NCBI GenBank assembly: GCA_028281765.1
Contig: JANQJF010000060.1
Span: forward strand, 1 to 58,041
DNA from: Planctomycetota bacterium
Lineage (GTDB): Bacteria > Planctomycetota > UBA1135 > UBA2386
Reading direction: 5' to 3'
Length of the DNA stretch: 58,041 nucleotides
Position 1 is the stretch's first letter, and every line of letters begins with the position of its first letter. Below are positions 1 to 7,846 of this stretch, piece by piece. The notes below the pieces were generated by a model. It ran no database searches, had not been told where the DNA came from, and saw nothing but the letters and a program-made list of their open reading frames with translations. A program made the translations under genes and the position numbers.

Positions 1-2
1 CG

Positions 3-185
3 ACACGGCTTGTCAGTGGACAAGTTGAGGAGCAGCAACGCAGCGAGCGGGTCGAATGGCCGGTTACTTATGATGCGGACTTCGGACGCGGGGCACTAGT
101 GGGATGTCGCCGGCGCCGGTGCGTTCGGCAAGTACTGCACGTGGACCGACGCGACAACACGCTGAACGCGCGAGTCGGCGTCTAG
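3..185 (+). CDS. possible C-terminal end of a gene truncated by the window edge
   Basis: Reading frame 3 is open from the first bases to a TAG at 183-185, giving about 60 residues that contain VEWPVTYDADFG and an Arg/Cys-rich stretch (GCRRRRC). It would end just before the stop of the converging antiporter gene. I recognise no family, and an open frame of this length is common by chance in GC-rich DNA. It is listed only because it touches the edge and could be a real gene end. Confidence 0.2.
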   Translation, partial: TRLVSGQVEEQQRSERVEWPVTYDADFGRGALVGCRRRRCVRQVLHVDRRDNTLNARVGV

Positions 186-191
186 CGACGC

Positions 192-1541
192 TCAGTTCGT
201 CGCCGGCGTCGGCGCGTTCATCAGGTAGTGAACGTAGATCGACGCGGCGTAGCCGAGCAGCACGACCGGCGCCCACTTCAGGTGAGCACCGAACGTATAC
301 ATCCCTCGTGCGGTGCCCATCAGCGCGACGCCGGCGGCTGACCCGACGGACAGCATCGACCCGCCGACGCCGGCGGTCAGCGTGATCAGGAGCCACTGGT
401 AGAGGTTCTCCGCCTCGTTGGTTCCCATCTGCGGGTCCATCTTGAGGACGGCGAACATCACCGGCACGTTGTCGAGCACGGCCGAGATGAAGCCGACGCT
501 GCAGTTCGCGACCGTCGCGCCGTACTGGTCGTAGAGCGCGACCGACGCCTGCTGCAGGTACCCCAACTCTGCCAGTCCCCCCACGCACATGATCACGCCG
601 AAGAAGAACAGCATCGTGTCCCACTCGACGTCGGCGACGTTCTTCAGCACGTCGACCGGCTCGGCCTTCTCGTACTTCTTGGCCGCCAGCTGCCGGGTGT
701 AGCCGTAGATCATGAAATAGGTCAGACCGGTCGTCATCCCGAGGAACGGCGGCAGGTGCAGGAACGCGTGGAACGACACCGCTGTCCCGATCGTCAGCAG
801 GAACATCACGATCACGAGCCACCATCCCTGCTTGAGGACGACCTCTTCGGTGACCGGTTCGGGCTTCTTCTTCGGGATCGCCAGCGTCATCAGCGCGGCC
901 GGGACGAGCCAGTTGACGAGCGACGGGAGGAAGATCGCGAGGAACTCGACGGTCTCGACCTTCCCGACCTGCCAGACCATCAGCGTCGTGATGTCCCCGA
1001 ACGGGGAGAACGCGCCGCCGGCGTTGGCCGCGACAACGACGTTGACGCAGGCCATCGCGATGAATGCGGGATTGCCTCGGCCGACCGTGGTCACGACGGC
1101 CCCCATGAGGAGCGCCGTCGTCAGGTTGTCGGCAATCGGCGAGATCACGAACGACAAGGCCCCCGTGACCCAGAACACGGCTCGCAGCCCGAAGCCCGCC
1201 GACACGAGCCACGCGTTGATCCACATGAAGACGTTCCGCTCGGCGATCGCGCTGATGTAGGTCATCGCGACCATCAGGAAGAGGAACAGCTCCGCGAAGT
1301 CCGCGACGTGGTGCTTCACTCGCGACGCCAGATCGTCGGTACCGAGACCGGTCTGGACGAATGCGATCGCCACCATGATCCAGATCGTGCCCGCCGCGAA
1401 GATCACCGGCTTCGACTTGCGCAGGTGGATCAGGTCCTCACAGACGACGAGGGAGTAGGCGATGATGAAGATGGCGAGAGCGACGAGCGCGAAGCCATTC
1501 GAGGTCAGGTCGTGAGCGGCGCCGTCGAGGAACGTCAGCAC
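192..1541 (-). CDS. nhaD: NhaD-type Na+/H+ antiporter
   Basis: This integral membrane protein of about 449 residues would exchange cytoplasmic Na+ or Li+ for protons, helping with salt and pH balance. It is hydrophobic throughout, with roughly 11-12 membrane segments. It carries the ion-transporter signatures SPIADNLTTALLMG and GGAFSPFGDITTLMVWQ in the first half, and a repeat-like DNVPVMFAVL followed by GSMLSVGSAAGVALMG in the second. The open frame extends to 1667, but those extra 42 residues are polar and unlike the family. I place the start at the GTG at 1541, where GGAAAGG lies a little upstream and the first hydrophobic segment follows. It is transcribed away from the VCBS gene at 1731. 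The family call is strong and the start is inferred. Confidence 0.88.
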   Translation of the reverse strand: MLTFLDGAAHDLTSNGFALVALAIFIIAYSLVVCEDLIHLRKSKPVIFAAGTIWIMVAIAFVQTGLGTDDLASRVKHHVADFAELFLFLMVAMTYISAIAERNVFMWINAWLVSAGFGLRAVFWVTGALSFVISPIADNLTTALLMGAVVTTVGRGNPAFIAMACVNVVVAANAGGAFSPFGDITTLMVWQVGKVETVEFLAIFLPSLVNWLVPAALMTLAIPKKKPEPVTEEVVLKQGWWLVIVMFLLTIGTAVSFHAFLHLPPFLGMTTGLTYFMIYGYTRQLAAKKYEKAEPVDVLKNVADVEWDTMLFFFGVIMCVGGLAELGYLQQASVALYDQYGATVANCSVGFISAVLDNVPVMFAVLKMDPQMGTNEAENLYQWLLITLTAGVGGSMLSVGSAAGVALMGTARGMYTFGAHLKWAPVVLLGYAASIYVHYLMNAPTPATN

Positions 1542-1719
1542 GGGGAGGGCCTTTCCGGGTGGAGCACCTGTGATGCACCAAGAATGCTCGTGGCCAGCCT
1601 CGAATCCAGCAAAACCGGGGGCCGCTGGATTGGTCGGGATCGCGCGCCGGGGCTGTCTCACACACAAGATCGCCGCTAATCTCGCACGGTGGAGCTCGAC
1701 CAGTCACACACGGACTCGC

Positions 1720-1724
1720 GGAGG
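1720..1724 (+). promoter_or_regulatory. ribosome binding site that decides a TTG start
   Basis: GGAGG lies 6 bases before a TTG codon at 1731. The protein read from this TTG begins MNRLAYRF, matching the MNRFVHAI start of the downstream paralog, and runs straight into a signal peptide. This supports TTG over the in-frame GTG at 1689. Confidence 0.6.
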
Positions 1725-1730
1725 TCCCAG

Positions 1731-4355
1731 TTGAACCGTCTCGCTTACCGTTTCGCTCTCCTCGCGGCTGTCAGCACACCCGCGGCCAGTCAGTCGTGGA
1801 CGCAGGCCCCGCTCGAGATCGTCTCCGATCTCGGCAATGACATCCGCGCCATCGCTGACTTCGATCTCGACGGCAACCTCGACCTCGTGGTCATGCAGGC
1901 GAACCTCTCCGTATCGGGGATGTCGTCGTTTCGCGTGCACTACGGCCAGAACGACGGCTCGTATGTGCAAGGCCCCACGACGAGTGCCTTCCCGGTCGGT
2001 TACGAAGCGGAGTACTTCACGCTGGCGGGTGACGTCACGGGCGACGGCCTGCCCGACCTCGTCACGAGTCTGCGCGAGATCAACGCGAACCCCGGTCATG
2101 GCTTCTTGCTCTACGAGGGCCTCGGCGCCGGGGGCTTCGCGGCACCCGTGCACACTCTCGTCGGGTCGTTGCCGCGCAGCGCCGTACTGACGGACTGGGA
2201 CGGGGACGGAACCCACGAGATCGTCGAGCTGCACTCGACGGTTTCGATTCGGGGCATGCAGCGGTGGACGTATGCCGGCGGCGGTAGCTTCACCGCCACT
2301 CCGGAAGTCACGAGTACTTCGTGGATGGAGTCACTCGACACCGGCGACCTCAACGGGGATTCGATCGACGACATCGTGTCGGGCAGTAGCTCGGGCGCCG
2401 AGTTCTTCGTCATCGAGTCGCTCCCGAACGGTGACCTCGCGCCGATCGTTCCGTACACGGTCGGCCCTCCCACCGGCTTCATCGAGCGCTGCGCTTCGTG
2501 TGGCGACATCGATGGCGACGGAGACTGCGACGTCGTCGTCGGCTGGGTGTCACACAACTTCACCTCGCACTCGCAGACGTTCTACAACGACGGGACCGGC
2601 GCGCTGACGGGCGGCATCGAGCAAACCTACCAGGCCGAGCCGGGCGGGTACGCAAAGGGTCTCCCCCACCTCGTCGACTGGGATCTCGACGGAGACCTCG
2701 ACGCGCTGATGGCGTGGCACCACGTCCTCTTCCTCGAGAACCTCGGCACTGGCACGTTCGCGTACGCCGGCGCGATCCGCGTCGCGCAGCGCCCTGCGGG
2801 CGGCGGCGTGACCGACGGCAACAACGGTGTCTCGACGACGGATGTCAACGGCGACTCGTTCCCGGACTTCGTCGCCGGACGGGTCGTGAAGTTCGGCAAC
2901 GGGCAGTTCGACCGGACGCCGTATCCCGGTCCGATCCCGGCACACCGCCCTGTCGACCTCGATCGCGACGGCGACCTCGACTTCCTGGAAGCCGGCGGGG
3001 AACTGCTCGAGAACGACGGAACCGGCCGTTTGACCGATCGCGGCGAGCAGTGGCCGCCGGTCCCCGATCCCGAGTTCTACCAGCAGGCTCAGGCGTTCGG
3101 CGACTTCACGGGGAACGGATACGAGGACATGGTCACGACTCTGTTCCGGACCGAGTTCCTCTTCTCGACGGTGTTCCTCGGCATGCGCATGCTCGAAGGC
3201 AACGGCGACGGCGTGTTCCGCGACGTCGGCATGCCGACCGCCGCGGTCACGCACATGGGCGACTTCACCAACTTCGAGTTCGTGCAACGCGATCTCGACG
3301 GCGACTCGGACATCGACCTCGCGCAGATCGACGGTTGGTGGGAGAACGACGGCACCGGGTTCTTCCCGACGCTGCACATGGGCGCGTGGGCCGGTCGGCC
3401 CGAGCTGTCCGCGGACATCGACGGCAACGGAACGTTCGACGTCATCACGTCGGTGGTGAGCGGAGTCACCACGAAGTCGTTCACGTTGCAGCGGAACCAG
3501 GGCGGCGCGACGTTCGTGCCGGAAGTTCTCGCGGTCGTGAACGACGCGACCGGCATCGGCAACACCGCGTATCTCGTCGACATCGACGGTGATGGTGATC
3601 TCGACTTCGCGGTGGGAAGCGACGCGAGTGGACCACAGATCCTGATCCGCGAGAACCAATCGGGCGCGTTCGGTCCCGTCGTCACGATTCCGTCTTCCGG
3701 CTACGCGTGGCAGACGCTCGTGTTCGAGGACCTCGACGACGATGGCGATCTCGATCTGCTCGGCGCACCTCGGCACACGCCCGGCCACGTCGGCGACACC
3801 GCGATCGCCTGGCTGCAGGACGGACACCTGAGCTTCGTCGAGTCGCAGCGCTACCTCGTCGACGATGTCGACGCGTCCGCCGATCTCGACGGCGACGGTG
3901 ATGTCGAGTTCTACGACCGAGGAGTGATCTACGAAACGTGGCGGTTCGACGGCACGGACGCGGGCTTCATCCGCCAGTACGGAGCGCCCCAGCCCGGCGA
4001 TTCGGGAGTCGGTCCGCTCCTGGGCATGCGTGGACCGGCGCGCGCCGGCGAAACCGTCGAGTTGCGTTTCCGGCGTGCGCCGGGCGGCGCTCCCGCCGGT
4101 CTCGGCCTCGGCATCAGCGAAACGTCGATCCCGAACTTCCCGCTGCCGGGCCTCACGCTGTTGATCGACCCGCTCGCGGTCATGATTCCGCTGACGCTCG
4201 GTGGGCCACCGGGCGTTGCAGGCGAAGGCTTCCTCCACCTTTCGATTCCGATTCAGGCCAGCACTGCGGGGCAGACTTACTTCCACCAGGCGTTCTTCAT
4301 CGACGGTGGAACAATCGCCGGATCGAACGGTCTCGAAGTGCGTTACGGGATGTAG
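1731..4355 (+). CDS. secreted VCBS/FG-GAP repeat protein, first tandem copy
   Basis: This predicted exported protein of 874 residues opens with a signal peptide (MNRLAYRFALLAAVSTPAASQ). The body consists of many FG-GAP/VCBS blades with calcium-loop motifs such as DFDLDGNLD, DVNGDSFPD, DIDGDGDLD and DLDDDGDLD, so it should fold as one or two beta-propellers that bind Ca2+. The last 120 or so residues form a separate domain (PARAGETVELRFRR, IPNFPLPGLTL, QAFFIDGGTIAGSNG) ending in RYGM, possibly a sorting or packing module. The next gene is a close paralog over its whole length. Extracellular adhesion or carbohydrate binding is plausible from the family but not shown. The start codon is TTG. Confidence 0.85.
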   Translation: MNRLAYRFALLAAVSTPAASQSWTQAPLEIVSDLGNDIRAIADFDLDGNLDLVVMQANLSVSGMSSFRVHYGQNDGSYVQGPTTSAFPVGYEAEYFTLAGDVTGDGLPDLVTSLREINANPGHGFLLYEGLGAGGFAAPVHTLVGSLPRSAVLTDWDGDGTHEIVELHSTVSIRGMQRWTYAGGGSFTATPEVTSTSWMESLDTGDLNGDSIDDIVSGSSSGAEFFVIESLPNGDLAPIVPYTVGPPTGFIERCASCGDIDGDGDCDVVVGWVSHNFTSHSQTFYNDGTGALTGGIEQTYQAEPGGYAKGLPHLVDWDLDGDLDALMAWHHVLFLENLGTGTFAYAGAIRVAQRPAGGGVTDGNNGVSTTDVNGDSFPDFVAGRVVKFGNGQFDRTPYPGPIPAHRPVDLDRDGDLDFLEAGGELLENDGTGRLTDRGEQWPPVPDPEFYQQAQAFGDFTGNGYEDMVTTLFRTEFLFSTVFLGMRMLEGNGDGVFRDVGMPTAAVTHMGDFTNFEFVQRDLDGDSDIDLAQIDGWWENDGTGFFPTLHMGAWAGRPELSADIDGNGTFDVITSVVSGVTTKSFTLQRNQGGATFVPEVLAVVNDATGIGNTAYLVDIDGDGDLDFAVGSDASGPQILIRENQSGAFGPVVTIPSSGYAWQTLVFEDLDDDGDLDLLGAPRHTPGHVGDTAIAWLQDGHLSFVESQRYLVDDVDASADLDGDGDVEFYDRGVIYETWRFDGTDAGFIRQYGAPQPGDSGVGPLLGMRGPARAGETVELRFRRAPGGAPAGLGLGISETSIPNFPLPGLTLLIDPLAVMIPLTLGGPPGVAGEGFLHLSIPIQASTAGQTYFHQAFFIDGGTIAGSNGLEVRYGM

Positions 4356-4489
4356 CAGACGACCACTCTCGATCGCCCGCTCATGGGAAATGGTCCCGAT
4401 CACCCACGGGGCTACCGCGATGGGCGCGGGCCGCATATTCTCGACCTCCGAAGCCGGTCGCTTCATCGGGAAAACCTCAGGAGAACTCC

Positions 4490-7102
4490 ATGAATCGTTT
4501 CGTCCACGCCATCGTGCTGACGACTCCGACCCTCGCACTCGCACAGGCTCGACTGCAGCCGCCGATCGAAGTCGTGCCCGAACTCGGAAACGACATCCGT
4601 GCAGTCGCGGACTTCGATCTCGACGGAAACGACGACCTCGTCGTCGCGCAATCGAACCCGCTGCTCTATCCGATCGACTCCTTCACGATCTACTACGGCC
4701 AGAACGATGGATCGTACGTCCCCGGCACGCCCGTCTCGGCGTTTCCCACCGGCTACGAAGGGGACTTCTACATGCTGGCCGGAGATGTCACCGGAGACGG
4801 AATCCCGGACGTCGTCACGAGCTTGCGAGAGTTCAGCGGCAGTCCCGGTTCCGGTTTCCTGGTCTACGAAGGCCTCGGTGGACCGGCGGGCTTCGCCCCG
4901 CCAGTGCACACCGTGACCGGAACCCCGAACAAGGCGATCCTGACGGACTGGGACCAGGACGGAACCTTCGAGATCTGTGAGCTGCACACCGGAATCCCCG
5001 TTCGCGGCATCCAACGATGGACATACGCGGGTGGTGCGTTTGCCGCGACGCCGGAAGTCACGACGCTGACGTTCCCCGGCGGCATGAGTCTCGGTGACGT
5101 CAACGGAGACGGCGTCGAGGACATCGTGATGGGCACGGACGACCCCGAGTTCCTCGTCATCGAGACGCTCCCGAACGGAGACCTCGCACCGATCGTCTAC
5201 CACGCGACCAGCGCGCTCGCTGGCTTCGGGGAACGCCACGCTTCGCTCGGGGATCTCGATCTCGACGGTGACGGAGACGTCCTCGTCACATGGGTGGACC
5301 ATACGTCCACGACATTCACACAGGTGTTCGTGAACGACGGTGCTGGAGGCTTCACCGGGAACACGCCGCAATCCCACGACGCGGATCCAGAGGGATACTC
5401 GACCGGGGCCACCCACCTCGTCGACTGGGACATCGACGGTGACCTGGATGCGATCCTCGCCTGGAACCACTTGATCCAGCTCGAAAACGTCGGCAACGGC
5501 GCGTTCGTGCATCGAGGCACGACCCGCGTCGCACAACGCCCTGCCGGCGGCGGGGTGACCGATGGCAACAACGGAGTGGTCGTCCGCGACCTCGACGGGG
5601 ATGGCTTCCCCGACTTCGTCGGCAGCCGCGTGATCAAGTTCGGCAACGGAGCGTTCGACTTCACGCCGTGGTTCGGCGGTCCGATCCGGGCTCACCGCGC
5701 CCTCGACGTCGATCGCGACGGCGACCTGGACATTCTCGACGCCGGCGGAGATCTACTGACCAACGACGGATCCGGCAACTTCACCGATCTCGGCGAACAG
5801 TGGCCAGCGGCACCGCAGGACCACTTCTACGTGCAAGCCCACGCGTGCGGAGACTTCACCGGGAACGGCTGTGAGGACATGGTCGCGACGTACTTTCGTG
5901 CCGACGCCCTGTTCTCGAACACGTTCCTCGGGATGCGCATGCTCGAAGGCCGAGAGTCCGGCCACTTCGTCGACGTCGGGATGCCGATCGCAGCCGTCGA
6001 GGAGATCGGTGGCTTCGGCAACTTCCGGTTCGAGCAGCGAGATCTCGACGGGGATGGCGACATCGACCTAGCCGAAACGAACGGCTGGTGGGAGAACGAC
6101 GGGACCGGCTTCTTCCCCATCGAACACCCCGGCGCGTGGACCGGTTCCCCGGAACTCGCGGGAGACGTGGACGGCAACGGGACGATCGACGTCATCACGG
6201 CTACCTGGGATGGCACGGTCAAGTCGTACACCCTGCAGCGAAACCAGGGCGGCGGTGTGTTCGTCAGCGAGCCGCTCGTCGCCGCGGGCGACGCCACCGG
6301 CACGACCAACTCAGGCGCGCTCATCGACCTCGATGGCGACGGAGACCTCGACTTTGCGTCCGGCAGCGACACCGGCGGGCCACAGGTCCTTATGTGCGAA
6401 AACGCGGCAGGCGCATTCCAGCCTCCGATTTCGATCCCGTCCTCCGGGTTCGCATGGCAAACCCTGGTGTTCGACGACTTCGATGGCGACGGCGACCTCG
6501 ACATGCTGGGCGCGCCCCGCTTTACGCCCGGCCACGTAGGTGACGCCGCGACCCTCTGGCTTCATGACGGTTCTCTCGGTTTCACCGAATCGCAGCGCTA
6601 CCTCGTCGAGTCGGTGCACGGGTCGGCGGACCTGGACGGTGACGGGGATCTCGACGTCTACGGGTCCTACTCCCACTACGACGGCTTCCGCTTCGACGGT
6701 CCGGACGCCGGATGGATCCGTCAGTACGGCGTCCCCCAGCCGGGCGCTTCGGGCATCGGCCCCTTGCTCGGCCTGCGCGGTCCCGCCCGGGCCGGCGAAA
6801 CCGTCGAACTCCGCTTCCGGCGCACGCCGGGCGGCGCACCTGCCGGACTCGCCCTCGGAATTCAGGAGACGTTCATCCCGAACTTCCCGCTGCCGGGACT
6901 CACGCTGTGGATCGATCCGATCGCCGTGATGATTCCGCTCACGATGTCCGGTCCCCCCGGCGTTCCTGGTGAGGGATTCCTGAACGTGTCCATTCCGGTG
7001 CAAGCGAGCACCGCTGGACAGACCTACTTTCACCAGGCGTTCTTCATCGACGGCGGAACGATCGCCGGATCGAACGGCCTCGAAGTGCGCTACGGGATGT
7101 AG
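4490..7102 (+). CDS. secreted VCBS/FG-GAP repeat protein, second tandem copy
   Basis: This 870-residue paralog of the preceding gene is colinear from the signal peptide (MNRFVHAIVLTTPTLALAQA) to the end. It shares phrases such as AQRPAGGGVTDGNNGV, and the final 31 residues are identical. It has the same Ca2+-loop blades (DFDLDGNDD, DLDLDGDGD, DLDGDGDLD) and the same C-terminal domain. The ATG at 4490 follows AGGAGA at a good distance. An intergenic gap of 134 bases separates the copies, so they may be co-transcribed. The pair looks like a tandem gene duplication that has since diverged by substitution. It ends 6 bases before the convergent SWIM gene. Confidence 0.85.
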   Translation: MNRFVHAIVLTTPTLALAQARLQPPIEVVPELGNDIRAVADFDLDGNDDLVVAQSNPLLYPIDSFTIYYGQNDGSYVPGTPVSAFPTGYEGDFYMLAGDVTGDGIPDVVTSLREFSGSPGSGFLVYEGLGGPAGFAPPVHTVTGTPNKAILTDWDQDGTFEICELHTGIPVRGIQRWTYAGGAFAATPEVTTLTFPGGMSLGDVNGDGVEDIVMGTDDPEFLVIETLPNGDLAPIVYHATSALAGFGERHASLGDLDLDGDGDVLVTWVDHTSTTFTQVFVNDGAGGFTGNTPQSHDADPEGYSTGATHLVDWDIDGDLDAILAWNHLIQLENVGNGAFVHRGTTRVAQRPAGGGVTDGNNGVVVRDLDGDGFPDFVGSRVIKFGNGAFDFTPWFGGPIRAHRALDVDRDGDLDILDAGGDLLTNDGSGNFTDLGEQWPAAPQDHFYVQAHACGDFTGNGCEDMVATYFRADALFSNTFLGMRMLEGRESGHFVDVGMPIAAVEEIGGFGNFRFEQRDLDGDGDIDLAETNGWWENDGTGFFPIEHPGAWTGSPELAGDVDGNGTIDVITATWDGTVKSYTLQRNQGGGVFVSEPLVAAGDATGTTNSGALIDLDGDGDLDFASGSDTGGPQVLMCENAAGAFQPPISIPSSGFAWQTLVFDDFDGDGDLDMLGAPRFTPGHVGDAATLWLHDGSLGFTESQRYLVESVHGSADLDGDGDLDVYGSYSHYDGFRFDGPDAGWIRQYGVPQPGASGIGPLLGLRGPARAGETVELRFRRTPGGAPAGLALGIQETFIPNFPLPGLTLWIDPIAVMIPLTMSGPPGVPGEGFLNVSIPVQASTAGQTYFHQAFFIDGGTIAGSNGLEVRYGM

Positions 7103-7108
7103 CGCCGG

Positions 7109-7846
7109 TCAGCTCGCGGCCGACTCTTCTTCGACGCGCTCGGCTTCCGCCGCGTAGGCATCGATCGCGGCGTCGACGGCCGCGAGCAGCGGAGCCTGCC
7201 GGACGCCGAGCAGGTTGAGGACCTGGTGCGGGCTCAGCGTCGAGCCGAGATCGCCCTCCTGGCCTTCGGGGAAGAGGACGGGCTCCTCGGTCGCACCGAA
7301 CGAGAGCGGCGGCAGGTTCTCGTCCGGCGTCTGCTTCTCCGACTTGTCGAGCAAGTCGCGCAGATCGACGCCACGCAGCACGAGCAGCTCCCATGCGCGC
7401 TCGTCGAGGCGACGGGCGAACAGTTCGTGCAGCGCGAGAATGTGTCGGCACGGCGTGTCGGGCTCACCGCACGTGCAGGCGGACGTCACCCGCTTGGTCT
7501 CGGGGAACACCGACTCCGACGCGACGCGGGCGATCAGGCGGTCGAACGAGCGCGGCACGCGACCTTGGCCGAGCGCTTCGCGCATGCTCGCAGAGCGCCG
7601 CATGACGCGGATGACCTGAGGCCAGATCCGAGTCGGCAGACGCGGCACGTGAATGCTGACCTCGTTGATCGAGCCCATCGCGCCCTCGAGCTCGGCTTGG
7701 ATCGCGCCGGGCACGATGCGCACGCGCGGCGCCCGGATCGACGGGAGCGACGAGAGAGCGAGCTCCAAGCGGTTCGACTCGCCGAGCGTGGCGAGAGTGC
7801 GCCAGCGTTCGCTCATCGACTGCGGTCGCGTGCGACGTTCGCTCAT
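7109..7846 (-). CDS. SWIM zinc-finger protein
   Basis: This is a 245-residue soluble protein with a SWIM zinc-finger signature (CxCx(n)CxH) at about residues 123-134, seen as CTCGEPDTPCRH followed by the helix ILALHELFARRL. SWIM domains bind nucleic acid or protein in bacterial, plant and animal proteins, and in bacteria they are often encoded beside SNF2-type ATPases. Here the start overlaps the stop of the SNF2 gene by 4 bases (ATGA), so the two are translationally coupled and probably work as a complex. The C-terminal half is acidic and ends in an Ala/Glu-rich tail. The precise role is unknown. Confidence 0.8.
   Translation of the reverse strand: MSERRTRPQSMSERWRTLATLGESNRLELALSSLPSIRAPRVRIVPGAIQAELEGAMGSINEVSIHVPRLPTRIWPQVIRVMRRSASMREALGQGRVPRSFDRLIARVASESVFPETKRVTSACTCGEPDTPCRHILALHELFARRLDERAWELLVLRGVDLRDLLDKSEKQTPDENLPPLSFGATEEPVLFPEGQEGDLGSTLSPHQVLNLLGVRQAPLLAAVDAAIDAYAAEAERVEEESAAS

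Noticed and set aside
2550..4544. 664-residue open frame on the minus strand
   Set aside because: It is antisense to the first VCBS gene, and its Glu/Val/Arg-rich sequence is produced by the repeated Asp-Gly codons on the other strand.
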